Made by a program: the position numbers and the translations under genes. 37,117 nt of DNA from Synergistes sp. (lineage in GTDB: Bacteria > Synergistota > Synergistia > Synergistales > Synergistaceae), in NCBI GenBank assembly GCA_017537925.1, contig JAFYJW010000054.1:1-37117 (forward strand). Direction: 5' to 3'. The notes beneath the pieces were generated by a model, which did no database searches, had not been told where the DNA came from, and saw only the letters and a program-made list of their open reading frames with translations. The first letter of the stretch is position 1. Each line of letters starts with the position of its first letter. Shown here piece after piece: positions 24,939 through 32,147 of this stretch.

Positions 24939-25769
24939 ATGAAGATTTTAAGACTTTACGCGCCGTCGCTTATAGGAGATCACACACTCTGCTATGTTCA
25001 TGCGAACAAAGCCGGCCGCAGCTGCATAAACGACGTTGAACTGCCGGTGAGGACCGCGCACGCCGGAGAAGCGCTTACGGACGAAAGATCAGCCGGGGCT
25101 ATGACGATAGTGCTGCCGCAGCATGCGCATATCGCAGGCGGAGATTTCCTGTCTGTCGGCGAAAACGACGCGCTGCTGCGCCGGAACGCGGCAGACGAGA
25201 CCTTTTCGGTCTGCAGGGCTGGTTTTTTAGGCGTTTCCGAAGCTGTCGAGATATGGAAGCCGATAAGCACCGCTGTCCTTACCGTAAGCGACAAGGGCAG
25301 CCGCGGAGAGCGCGTCGACACCGCCGGCCCAGAACTTGAGCGCCTTGCGTTCAATCTCGGCTGCGTTACGGAAAAGAAAAAGATAGTGCCTGACGACCCT
25401 GATGCGATACGCGAAACAGTGTGCGAATGGGCCTCACAGGGGATAAACCTTATACTTACGACAGGGGGAACGGGGCTTTCTCCGCGCGACAACACTCCGG
25501 AGGCGCTTCTTTCGATAGCGGATAAGGTCGTTCCCGGTTTCGGCGAGATGATGCGCATGGAAACGCTGAAATACACGCCGCGCGCGTTTCTAACGCGTTC
25601 GGTCGCAGTCGTCAGGGGCACTTCTCTTATAATATCCTTCCCGGGAAGCATGCGCGGAGCGTCACAGTGCTTCGAAGCAATTTCCGGCGGTCTGCGCCAT
25701 GCCGTAGAAACGCTGACGGGACTTTCTTCCGAGTGCGGAAACCACCATCACAGCCACAGCGCATCCTGA
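24939..25769 (+). CDS. MogA/MoaB-type molybdopterin adenylyltransferase with extra N-terminal domain
   Basis: Residues ~110-265 form a MogA/MoaB domain, which adenylylates molybdopterin before MoeA acts. It has TVSDKGSRGERVDTAGP (115-131), TTGGTGLSPRDNTPEA (174-189) and FPGSMRG (234-240). The first ~105 residues are an additional domain. In many anaerobes a MOSC domain sits at this place in MOSC-Mog fusions, but this one lacks an obvious MOSC cysteine signature, so I leave it unassigned. The C-terminus ends in a His-rich GNHHHSHS tail that could bind metal. GGAGGGG precedes ATG 24939. It is the last gene of the Moco block. Confidence 0.88.
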   Translation: MKILRLYAPSLIGDHTLCYVHANKAGRSCINDVELPVRTAHAGEALTDERSAGAMTIVLPQHAHIAGGDFLSVGENDALLRRNAADETFSVCRAGFLGVSEAVEIWKPISTAVLTVSDKGSRGERVDTAGPELERLAFNLGCVTEKKKIVPDDPDAIRETVCEWASQGINLILTTGGTGLSPRDNTPEALLSIADKVVPGFGEMMRMETLKYTPRAFLTRSVAVVRGTSLIISFPGSMRGASQCFEAISGGLRHAVETLTGLSSECGNHHHSHSAS

Positions 25770-25800
25770 ATCGCAAAACAGGATCTTATGAAATAAAAGA

Positions 25801-25820
25801 GGCGGACGGCGCCGTCCGCC
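25801..25820. terminator. Perfect palindromic hairpin ending the Moco operon
   Basis: GGCGGACGGC and GCCGTCCGCC are a perfect 10-base inverted repeat without a loop of unpaired bases (the centre must open). On the plus strand it is followed by ATTTCTCATT, a poor U tract. On the minus strand the tail is TCTTTTATTT, which is better. It lies 31 bases after the Mog-like gene and separates it from yhdT-panF. Confidence 0.6.
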
Positions 25821-25927
25821 ATTTCTCATTCATATCTGCTGCGCCGGCAGCTATTTTGCAATATACTTATCCGCTGCAGGCTGCATGCATACGGAACAAA
25901 GGCAAAACGGAGGTTTGAAGGAACGAC

Positions 25928-26197
25928 ATGGTTTCAAAGAAGTTTGTGCGGGCGACCAGGAGGGAAACTCTGATAGTAATAGGTCTGTACGTACTGTTCT
26001 TCGCATGGTGGTACATTGCTGCGTACGGCTTCGGAGATGATCCGTCAAAGTACCGTTATATTTTTGGATTTCCCGAATGGTTCTTTTACAGCTGCATCGC
26101 CGGGTATATCGGCATATCATTTCTGCTGTGGGTCTGCGTGAGGCTCTTTTTCAGCGACCTGCCTCTTGACGATGAGGAAGAGGAGGATAAGAAATGA
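25928..26197 (+). CDS. yhdT: YhdT-like small membrane protein (DUF997), partner of PanF
   Basis: An 89-residue protein with two membrane segments (about residues 15-34 and 51-74), an aromatic-rich middle (FAWWYIAAYGFG, FGFPEWFFYS) and an acidic tail (DDEEEEDKK). YhdT proteins of the DUF997 family have this architecture and regularly precede panF, as here. The role is unproven; it may be a small subunit or stabiliser of the symporter. GGAGG lies about 11-16 bases upstream of the ATG. The stop overlaps the panF start (ATGA). Confidence 0.85.
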   Translation: MVSKKFVRATRRETLIVIGLYVLFFAWWYIAAYGFGDDPSKYRYIFGFPEWFFYSCIAGYIGISFLLWVCVRLFFSDLPLDDEEEEDKK

Positions 26198-27678
26198 ACG
26201 GCAGCTCAGGGATGATATTGCCTCTCGTTCTCTATTTCGTCCTGATAATGGGCATAGCTTTATGGGGCAACCGTGCCGCTGCAAAGAAGAGCGACACTAA
26301 AGGCTTCATGGAGGAATACTTCCTCGGCAGCCGCTCTATGGGCGGTTTTGTCCTTGCCATGGCGATAATAACTACCTATACGAGCGCAAGCAGCTTCGTC
26401 GGCGGCCCGGGCGTTGCGTATAAGGTAGGGCTGGGATGGATCCTGCTTTCAATGATACAGGTGCCGACCGCATTCCTTACGCTCGGCGTTCTGGGCAAGC
26501 GCTTTGCGCTGATAGCAAGACGTACAGGCGCGGTGACTCTTACCGACTTTATCCGCGCGCGCTATTCGTGCGACGCCGTGGTCGTGCTGTCGTCGCTTGC
26601 GATTCTTGTTTTCTTTATGGCGTCGATGCTTGCTCAGTTCATCGGGGGCGCCCGTCTCTTCGAAGCCGTAACGGGCTACCCATATCGGACGGGGCTTGTG
26701 ATATTCGGCCTTACTGTCGTCATATACACTACGGTGGGAGGCTTCCGCGCGGTCGTTCTGACCGACACGATACAGGGCGTAATGATGCTGATAGCTTCCG
26801 TCGCTATCCTTTTTGCAGTTGTTTCCGCAGGCGGCGGCGTGGAGAACATAATGAACACGCTGCGCGCAGCGGACCCCAAGCTGCTGACGCCGGGAGGAGC
26901 CGGGGACGCGATACCCAAGCCGTATATCCTTTCATTCTGGGTGCTTGTCGGAATAGGGATACTCGGCCTTCCGCAGACGACGCAGAAGTGCATGGGTTAC
27001 AGGGATTCCCGCTCGATGCACAACGCTATGATAATAGGAACGTTCGTCGTCGGCTTTACGATGCTTGCGATGCATCTCGTCGGAGCCATGGGGCGCGCCG
27101 TTATTCCAGATATCAAAGTAGGAGATCTTGCGGTGCCGACTCTTACGGTCAGGCTGCTTTCTCCCTTCTGGGCCGGGGTGTTCATAGCGGGTCCGCTTGC
27201 CGCGATAATGTCGACCGTCGATTCGATGCTCATCATGTGCTCGGCCGCTATAGTAAAGGATCTCTATTTCCATTACATTGCGAAGAACGACGAGAAGAAG
27301 CTCTCTCCAAAGAAAGTGCGGGGCATGAGCCTCATTATAACGGCCGTTATCGGGCTGTTTGTTTTCGCGGCTGCGATGGACCCCCCGTCGCTTTTAGTCT
27401 GGATAAATCTTTTTGCGTTCGGCGGTCTTGAAGCCGTATTCTTCTGCCCGACGCTATTCGGGCTGTACTGGCGCCGTGCCAATTCGACAGGAGCGGTGCT
27501 TTCGATGCTCGCCGGAGCCGCGGCGTTTTTCTGGTTCAATATAACCAAGACGAGCATAGCGGGTACGACCGCGATAGTGCCAACGATAGTGATATCAGCC
27601 GCCGCGTTCGTCACGGGCAGCCTTATCGGAAGGCCGGAGAGCGAAGAGCGGCTCAGAATCTTCGATATGCGCGCTTAG
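26194..27678 (+). CDS. panF: Sodium/pantothenate symporter PanF
   Basis: PanF imports pantothenate (vitamin B5, the coenzyme A precursor) with sodium. The 494-residue protein belongs to the solute:sodium symporter family, with about 13 membrane segments. It matches E. coli PanF over most of its length, for example EYFLGSRSMGG, SASSFVGGPGVAYK, QFIGGARLFE, FWVLVGIGILGLPQTTQ, LAAIMSTVDSML and FGGLEAVFF. The similarity is specific enough to name the substrate with fair confidence. It is coupled to yhdT by a four-base overlap. A second promoter for rpsB begins four bases after its stop. Confidence 0.92.
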   Translation: MNGSSGMILPLVLYFVLIMGIALWGNRAAAKKSDTKGFMEEYFLGSRSMGGFVLAMAIITTYTSASSFVGGPGVAYKVGLGWILLSMIQVPTAFLTLGVLGKRFALIARRTGAVTLTDFIRARYSCDAVVVLSSLAILVFFMASMLAQFIGGARLFEAVTGYPYRTGLVIFGLTVVIYTTVGGFRAVVLTDTIQGVMMLIASVAILFAVVSAGGGVENIMNTLRAADPKLLTPGGAGDAIPKPYILSFWVLVGIGILGLPQTTQKCMGYRDSRSMHNAMIIGTFVVGFTMLAMHLVGAMGRAVIPDIKVGDLAVPTLTVRLLSPFWAGVFIAGPLAAIMSTVDSMLIMCSAAIVKDLYFHYIAKNDEKKLSPKKVRGMSLIITAVIGLFVFAAAMDPPSLLVWINLFAFGGLEAVFFCPTLFGLYWRRANSTGAVLSMLAGAAAFFWFNITKTSIAGTTAIVPTIVISAAAFVTGSLIGRPESEERLRIFDMRA

Positions 27679-27681
27679 GAT

Positions 27682-27711
27682 TTGCAAAATTTTTTGATAG
27701 TGTGATATACT
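27682..27711 (+). promoter_or_regulatory. Promoter of rpsB-tsf
   Basis: TTGCAA (27682-27687) and TATACT (27706-27711) are separated by 18 bases. TG one base before the -10 makes it an extended -10. Transcription would start near 27718. Confidence 0.7.
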
Positions 27712-27733
27712 TAGGAACGTTGTGCAATCCACA

Positions 27734-27791
27734 CGTGCGGCGACGAAAAAGAGGTTCCCCGTCAGGGGTTCTTTTCCGGATGAAGCGCACG
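27734..27791 (+). promoter_or_regulatory. Folded leader of rpsB (candidate S2 autoregulatory element)
   Basis: The ~100-base leader can fold into a closing helix CGTGCG (27734-27739) with CGCACG (27786-27791). Inside it an arm pairs AAAAG (27747-27751) with CTTTT (27771-27775) and CCCC (27757-27760) with GGGG (27765-27768). The ribosome-binding site AGGAGGG follows at 27804-27810. Ribosomal protein S2 is known to repress its own operon through the leader in gamma-proteobacteria. That this leader does so is inferred. Confidence 0.5.
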
Positions 27792-27816
27792 GAGGAAAAA
27801 AACAGGAGGGATACAA

Positions 27817-28644
27817 ATGGGTGTAGTAAGCATGAAGCAGCTTCTTGAGTGCGGCGTCCACTTCGGACACCAGACAAGACGCTGGAATCCGAAGATGAAG
27901 CCGTTCATCTTCACGGAGCGCAACGGGATCTATATCATAGACCTGCAGAAGACGGTCAAAGGGCTTGAAAAGGCATATGACTTTGTGCGTGAAGTAGCCA
28001 AAGAAGGCGGGAGCATCCTCTTTGTCGGTACGAAGCGCCAGGCACAGGATCCTATCCACGATGAAGCGCTCAAATGCGGCCAGTTCTATATCAACCAGCG
28101 CTGGCTCGGCGGGCTTCTTACCAACTTTGCAACGATTCGCCGCCGCGTGATGCGGATGGTCGAGCTCGAACAGATGGAAGAAGACGGCAGCATAAACAAA
28201 TATCCGAAAAAAGAAGTCGTTCAGCTTCGCAAAGAGCGCGACAAACTGGAGAAATACCTTTCAGGGATCAAAGAAATGAAGGATACGCCCGATGCGATCT
28301 TTGTCATCGACCCGCGCCGCGAGGCAATAGCGGTCCTTGAAGCGCGCAAGCTCGGCATCCCCGTTATCGCTATCGTCGACACAAACTGCGATCCTGACTA
28401 CATAGACTACCCGATTCCCGGCAACGACGACGCTATCCGCGCTATCGAGCTTGTCGTTGGCCTGATGGCAAACGCGTTCATCGAGGGACGTCAGGGACAG
28501 GATGCGCGCCCCGCGGAAGAGGAAGCGGCGGAAGAGCCGGCGCAGGAAGCAGAGGCAGAGGCGCCGTCCGACGAACTTTCGGAAGTCGAGTTAAAGGCTC
28601 GCGGCAAAGAGTTAGCGGATCAGAAGGGCTGGAAGGAGAACTAA
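27817..28644 (+). CDS. rpsB: 30S ribosomal protein S2
   Basis: S2 is a late-binding protein of the small subunit that joins head and body and is needed for S1 binding. The 275-residue product starts [32 protein letters not shown], a classic S2 N-terminus; this quotation spans two adjoining segments, [15 protein letters not shown] being the key one. It continues with [30 protein letters not shown] and [27 protein letters not shown]. The last ~40 residues are an acidic Glu/Ala-rich extension beyond the usual fold. Translation uses a strong AGGAGGG. tsf follows one base after the stop. Confidence 0.97.
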   Translation: MGVVSMKQLLECGVHFGHQTRRWNPKMKPFIFTERNGIYIIDLQKTVKGLEKAYDFVREVAKEGGSILFVGTKRQAQDPIHDEALKCGQFYINQRWLGGLLTNFATIRRRVMRMVELEQMEEDGSINKYPKKEVVQLRKERDKLEKYLSGIKEMKDTPDAIFVIDPRREAIAVLEARKLGIPVIAIVDTNCDPDYIDYPIPGNDDAIRAIELVVGLMANAFIEGRQGQDARPAEEEAAEEPAQEAEAEAPSDELSEVELKARGKELADQKGWKEN

Positions 28645-28645
28645 A

Positions 28646-29242
28646 ATGGCAAATATAACCGCAGCAATGGTATCAGAGCTTCGCGCACGCACTTCAGTCG
28701 GCATGATGGACTGCAAAAAGGCCCTCGTGGAATGCGGCGGCGATATGGAAAAAGCGATCGACTACCTCCGTGAGAAGGGACTTGCGAAAGCCGCGAAAAA
28801 AGCCGGCCGCGAAGCGACTCAGGGAAAAATGTTCACATACATGCACTTCAATACAAAGCTTGCCGTTCTTCTTGAGCTCGACTGCGAAACAGACTTTGTC
28901 GCGCGCACCGAAGAGTTCAACAAGTTAGGACATGACATAGCGCTCCACATCGCGGCGGCCAGCCCGTCATACGTAAAGCCCGAAGACGTCCCGGCGGAAG
29001 TCCTTGAGCGCGAGAAGGCTGTCATAATAGCCCAGGCGCGCGAGGAAGGCAAGCCCGAGAAGATGCTTGAGAGAATAGCCGAAGGGCGCATCAACAAATT
29101 TTACGAAGAGAACTGCCTTATGGAGCAGAAGTTCACGCTCAATCCCGATATCAAGGTCAAAGACCTTGTCGTCGAGAACATCGCCAAGATAGGCGAAAAC
29201 ATAATAGTAAGGCGCTTTGCCCGCTTCGAGATAGCGGCGTAA
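28646..29242 (+). CDS. tsf: Elongation factor Ts
   Basis: EF-Ts exchanges GDP for GTP on EF-Tu. The 198-residue product is the short form with one core subdomain, as in Thermus and many non-proteobacteria (E. coli has 282 residues). The N-terminal UBA-like domain ([16 protein letters not shown]) is followed by the [15 protein letters not shown] motif that contacts EF-Tu. It is cotranscribed with rpsB with one base between them, and a clear terminator follows. Confidence 0.97.
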   Translation: MANITAAMVSELRARTSVGMMDCKKALVECGGDMEKAIDYLREKGLAKAAKKAGREATQGKMFTYMHFNTKLAVLLELDCETDFVARTEEFNKLGHDIALHIAAASPSYVKPEDVPAEVLEREKAVIIAQAREEGKPEKMLERIAEGRINKFYEENCLMEQKFTLNPDIKVKDLVVENIAKIGENIIVRRFARFEIAA

Positions 29243-29258
29243 CAAAAACGGCCACGGA

Positions 29259-29286
29259 AGCGAGGGAGTTCTCCCTCGCTTTTTTC
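29259..29286 (+). terminator. Rho-independent terminator after tsf
   Basis: AGCGAGGGAG pairs with CTCCCTCGCT around a TT loop and is followed by six T. It is a strong intrinsic terminator, 16 bases after the tsf stop. pyrH starts only 16 bases later, so it probably depends on readthrough or on a promoter within the hairpin region. Confidence 0.9.
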
Positions 29287-29301
29287 ATGCGGAGAATCTT
29301 A

Positions 29302-30027
29302 ATGAAAGGCGGCTGGAAAATGGACTGCAGATACAAAAGGGTACTGCTTAAGCTTTCGGGCGAGATACTTGCGGGAAAAGAACGTTTCGGACTTGACTAC
29401 GACGCCGTGCGCGGCATCTGTGCGGAAGTGGCCGACGTCGCGGCCCACGGCATCCAGATTGCGATGGTGGTCGGCGGCGGAAATATCATACGCGGCGCGC
29501 AGACCACAAGCATAGAACGCGCTCAGGCAGATTATATGGGAATGCTCGGCACGGTGATAAACGCGCTTGCCCTGCAGGACGTCTTAGAGAGCCTCGGGCG
29601 TCCGACGCGCGTCCAGTCGGCGATAGAAATGCGGCAGATCGCGGAGACCGTTATCCGGCGGCGTGCCATACGCCATCTTGAGAAGGAGCGTATAGTAATA
29701 TTTGCGGCAGGCACGGGCTCTCCGTATTTTTCGACCGACACGACCGCCGCGCTGCGCGCTTCCGAGATCGGAGCCGAATGCGTTATCAAGGCGACAAAGG
29801 TCGACGGCATATATGACAAGGATCCGGCGGTATATCCTGACGCAGTAAAACTGCCGCAGATCACCTATATGGACGCTCTCAGGATGCAGCTCAAGGTGAT
29901 GGACGCCGCGGCGTTTTCTCTCTGCCAGGACAATAAGATTCCCATCATAGTCTTCGATATGCTCAGAAAGGGCAATCTGCGCCGGCTGCTTATAGACGGA
30001 GAAACGATCGGCTCCACCGTATGCTGA
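29302..30027 (+). CDS. pyrH: UMP kinase PyrH
   Basis: PyrH phosphorylates UMP to UDP and is a hexamer of the amino-acid-kinase fold, usually inhibited by UTP and activated by GTP. From ATG 29302 the product has 241 residues. [11 protein letters not shown] is the phosphate-binding N-terminal motif, [10 protein letters not shown] follows, and [16 protein letters not shown] is the UMP/ATP region, then [13 protein letters not shown] 29302 is preceded by GGAGA at 29291-29295. ATG 29287 lies in the T tract of the terminator, and ATG 29320 is a possible shorter start. Its product links to the pyr genes further right. Confidence 0.95.
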   Translation: MKGGWKMDCRYKRVLLKLSGEILAGKERFGLDYDAVRGICAEVADVAAHGIQIAMVVGGGNIIRGAQTTSIERAQADYMGMLGTVINALALQDVLESLGRPTRVQSAIEMRQIAETVIRRRAIRHLEKERIVIFAAGTGSPYFSTDTTAALRASEIGAECVIKATKVDGIYDKDPAVYPDAVKLPQITYMDALRMQLKVMDAAAFSLCQDNKIPIIVFDMLRKGNLRRLLIDGETIGSTVC

Positions 30028-30069
30028 AGAAGGCGCGCGTCCTCCTGTTTTAGAAAAAGACGCGCCGCC

Positions 30070-30079
30070 GTGCTATAAT
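30070..30079 (+). promoter_or_regulatory. Extended -10 promoter of frr
   Basis: GTGCTATAAT at 30070-30079 is an extended -10 (TGCTATAAT), identical over ten bases to the rnpB promoter. No strong -35 is seen. The 80-base gap after pyrH also holds an imperfect hairpin (GGCGCGCGTC at 30032-30041 with GACGCGCC at 30059-30066). Confidence 0.65.
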
Positions 30080-30107
30080 ACATAAAAATCGATAAGGAGT
30101 GAGCTGA

Positions 30108-30665
30108 ATGCCTCAGACAGTATTGAAAGAACTTGCCTCGCGCTGCGAAAAAAGCATAGAGCACTTCAAAGGCTCTCTGCTCGGCATCCGTACGGGAAGG
30201 GCGCACCCCGCTCTCGTGGAGGATATCAAAGTAGACTACTTCGGCACACCGACGCCGATCAAAAACATGGGCAGCGTAAACGTGCCTGAGGCACGCCAGA
30301 TCGTCATCACTCCGTGGGACAAGACCGCAATGAAGGCAATAGAAAAGGCGATACTGGCGTCAAGCCTCGGCATCACCCCGCAGAACGACGGAGAATCCAT
30401 TCGCCTCAACATGCCGGAACTTACTCAGCAGCGCCGCGTGGAGCTGAAAAAAATGGTCAACAAGATGGCCGAAGAAGGACGCGTTGCGGTTCGCAATATA
30501 AGGCGCGATGCGGTCGAAGCTCTCAAAAAGCTTGAGAAGGACAGCAAGATAACCGAAGACGATCTGAAAAAGTTCCAGAAAGAAGCTCAGGACAAGACAG
30601 ACGCTTTCATAAAAAAGATAGACGCTATCCTTTCCGACAAAGAAAAGGAAATAATGGAAAAGTAA
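30108..30665 (+). CDS. frr: Ribosome recycling factor
   Basis: RRF splits post-termination ribosomes together with EF-G. The 185-residue product has the standard length and motifs: HFKGSLLGIRTGRAHPALVEDI in the first helix, YFGTPTPIKNMGSVNVPEAR and ITPWDK in domain II. SIRLNMPELTQQRR and VRNIRRDAVEALKKLEK follow. AAGGAG lies 8 bases before ATG 30108. It is transcribed from its own extended -10 and closed by a terminator, in the conserved rpsB-tsf-pyrH-frr order. Confidence 0.97.
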   Translation: MPQTVLKELASRCEKSIEHFKGSLLGIRTGRAHPALVEDIKVDYFGTPTPIKNMGSVNVPEARQIVITPWDKTAMKAIEKAILASSLGITPQNDGESIRLNMPELTQQRRVELKKMVNKMAEEGRVAVRNIRRDAVEALKKLEKDSKITEDDLKKFQKEAQDKTDAFIKKIDAILSDKEKEIMEK

Positions 30666-30672
30666 ATGACAA

Positions 30673-30697
30673 AGCCGCCGCAAGGCGGCTCTTTTTA
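30673..30697 (+). terminator. Rho-independent terminator after frr
   Basis: AGCCGCC pairs with GGCGGCT around a GCAA tetraloop and is followed by CTTTTTATTT. It ends only a few bases before the cca start at 30704. Confidence 0.9.
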
Positions 30698-30703
30698 TTT
30701 GCG

Positions 30704-31948
30704 ATGACAGAAAGAGAGTTTTTTGAAAGAGTAAAAAAAGCCGGCGGTTCGGCCTATCTGGTGGGCGGCGCGGTGCGCGACGCGCTGATGGGGCGTGCCG
30801 TGAACGACAGGGATTACGTGGTATGCGGACTTTCGCCCGAGAGATTTATGTCGGAATTTCCGGACGCGTGCCGCGTAGGGCGTTCTTTTCCCGTATTTCT
30901 GCAGGATGTGGGCGGCGTGCGCTGCGAGATCGCGTTTGCCCGCCGCGAAATAAAAAAAGGTTCCGGCTACAAAGGTTTTGAAGTATTCTGTTCGCCTGAG
31001 ATAACTATAGAAGAAGATCTCTTTCGCCGCGACAGCACCGTCAACAGCATGGCGCGCGACTCCGAAGGGCGGCTCGTCGACCCTTACGGCGGTGCGCGCG
31101 ATATCGCAGCGAGAGTGATACGGGCTACCTCGGAACACTTCTTCGAAGATCCGGTGCGCGCGCTGCGCGCCGCAAGACAGGCCGCGCAGTTTGAATTTTC
31201 GATAGAGCCGCGGACGCTTTCGATGATGGCTCTCTGTGCCGAGGAGCTGCGGGCTGAGCCTGCGGAAAGAAAGTTTTCGGAGCTCGCAAAGGCGATCGCT
31301 GCGCGCCGCCCGTCCCTGTACTTCAGAAATCTGCTTGACGCAGACCTTCTTGAGAATGAGTTCCCGTGGATATTCAGGCTTATAGGCAAAACGCAGCCGC
31401 CGGAATATCATCCGGAGGGAGACGCGTTCGAGCATACGATGACGGTGCTTGACTCGGCAGCCGGGATGACGGAGCGTCCGGAGGTGCGCTTTGCCGCGCT
31501 GATGCACGACATCGGCAAAGGCGGGACGCCTGAGGAGGAGCTGCCGCACCATTATGACCACGAAAAAAGAGGCGAAGCGATGATCGGGGAGATCGCAAAA
31601 GCTCTTTCGCTGCCGCGCGCGTGGAGCAGAAGCGCCGCGTTTGCCGCAAGAGAGCATATGCGCCCCATGCGCATGAAGGCCCCGGCCAAGATTCGCGACC
31701 TGATACGCGCGCTTGAAAATGAAGCGATAGGGCCCAACGGTTTCGCAGTGATAACAGCGGCCGACAATCACGGCAAGACGCCAGCCTTTTTGAACGATTA
31801 CGACAGGCTGCTGGCTCTTGTCAAAAAAGCGTCGAAGTGCAGGATCCCCGAAGGGCTGAAAGGCCCGCAAATAGGCGAATATATCCGCAGCAGGGAAATA
31901 GAGGCGCTGCGCAGCGACCCGCTCGTCATGCAGCTGCAGAGCGAATAA
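30704..31948 (+). CDS. cca: tRNA CCA-adding enzyme, E. coli type with HD domain
   Basis: Class II tRNA nucleotidyltransferase, which adds or repairs the 3' CCA of tRNAs. The 414-residue product has GGAVRD at 21-26, the catalytic Asp pair D35 and D37 (NDRDYVV), KKGSGYKGF, and EEDLFRRDSTVNSMA. The RNA-binding segment around EDPVRALRAARQAA follows. A C-terminal HD phosphohydrolase domain (H244, H268-D269) is typical of the gamma-proteobacterial bifunctional enzyme, as is the length (412 in E. coli). The ATG at 30704 has no Shine-Dalgarno. It lies about four bases beyond the frr terminator, so readthrough or leaderless initiation is likely. The start might also be wrong. Confidence 0.92.
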   Translation: MTEREFFERVKKAGGSAYLVGGAVRDALMGRAVNDRDYVVCGLSPERFMSEFPDACRVGRSFPVFLQDVGGVRCEIAFARREIKKGSGYKGFEVFCSPEITIEEDLFRRDSTVNSMARDSEGRLVDPYGGARDIAARVIRATSEHFFEDPVRALRAARQAAQFEFSIEPRTLSMMALCAEELRAEPAERKFSELAKAIAARRPSLYFRNLLDADLLENEFPWIFRLIGKTQPPEYHPEGDAFEHTMTVLDSAAGMTERPEVRFAALMHDIGKGGTPEEELPHHYDHEKRGEAMIGEIAKALSLPRAWSRSAAFAAREHMRPMRMKAPAKIRDLIRALENEAIGPNGFAVITAADNHGKTPAFLNDYDRLLALVKKASKCRIPEGLKGPQIGEYIRSREIEALRSDPLVMQLQSE

Positions 31949-32001
31949 TAGCGCTTCGCCGCCCCTTTTGCGGGGTAGACCGTAATATATTTTGCAACCG
32001 C

Positions 32002-32030
32002 TTGCATAATATAAAAATATACGTTATAAT
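32002..32030 (+). promoter_or_regulatory. Promoter of the pyrRBC operon
   Basis: TTGCAT (32002-32007), a 17-base spacer and a perfect TATAAT (32025-32030). This is the best sigma-70-type promoter in the window. Transcription should start near 32037, leaving a leader of about 110 bases before pyrR. Confidence 0.8.
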
Positions 32031-32063
32031 GCTTTAGGTTCAGAAAAAGGAAAGCAGAGTACA

Positions 32064-32117
32064 ATGCAGGCATGCGAAAAAAGTTCTTTTCCATTCGCCG
32101 CCTGCCGACGAAGCTGA
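32064..32117 (+). CDS. Possible 17-residue leader peptide of the pyr operon
   Basis: ATG 32064 opens 17 codons (MQACEKSSFPFAACRRS) ending with TGA at 32115-32117. An AAGGAAAG Shine-Dalgarno-like site lies about 9 bases upstream. The frame lies wholly inside the leader between the promoter and pyrR, and it covers the hairpin at 32066-32105. A leader peptide in a pyrimidine operon could set ribosome position relative to the hairpin, as PyrL does in E. coli pyrBI. No homologue is known to me and it may be chance. Confidence 0.35.
   Translation: MQACEKSSFPFAACRRS
32066..32105 (+). promoter_or_regulatory. Leader hairpin of the pyr operon
   Basis: GCAGGC (32066-32071) pairs with GCCTGC (32100-32105), GCGAA (32074-32078) with TTCGC (32094-32098) and AAAA (32079-32082) with TTTT (32087-32090). 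No U run follows, so it is not an intrinsic terminator by itself. I did not see the PyrR-binding loop consensus known from Bacillus. Confidence 0.55.
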
Positions 32118-32147
32118 TAAAAAACAACGTGAAACGGAGGAATGCAT

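Noticed and set aside
26436-27431. Plus-strand open frame of 331 codons inside panF
   Set aside because: Wrong-frame shadow of PanF, Arg-rich and without membrane segments or motifs, while the PanF frame matches its family along the whole length.
30695-31870. Minus-strand open frame of 391 codons opposite cca
   Set aside because: Antisense of a clear CCA-adding enzyme. No supporting start signal or motif.
31960-31980. GC-rich stem (CCCC/GGGG) after cca as a terminator
   Set aside because: The pairing is short and no U tract follows, so I do not call it a terminator.
32037-32147. Bacillus-type PyrR-binding loop and attenuator in the pyr leader
   Set aside because: I looked for the purine-rich PyrR loop consensus and a U-tailed terminator and found neither.
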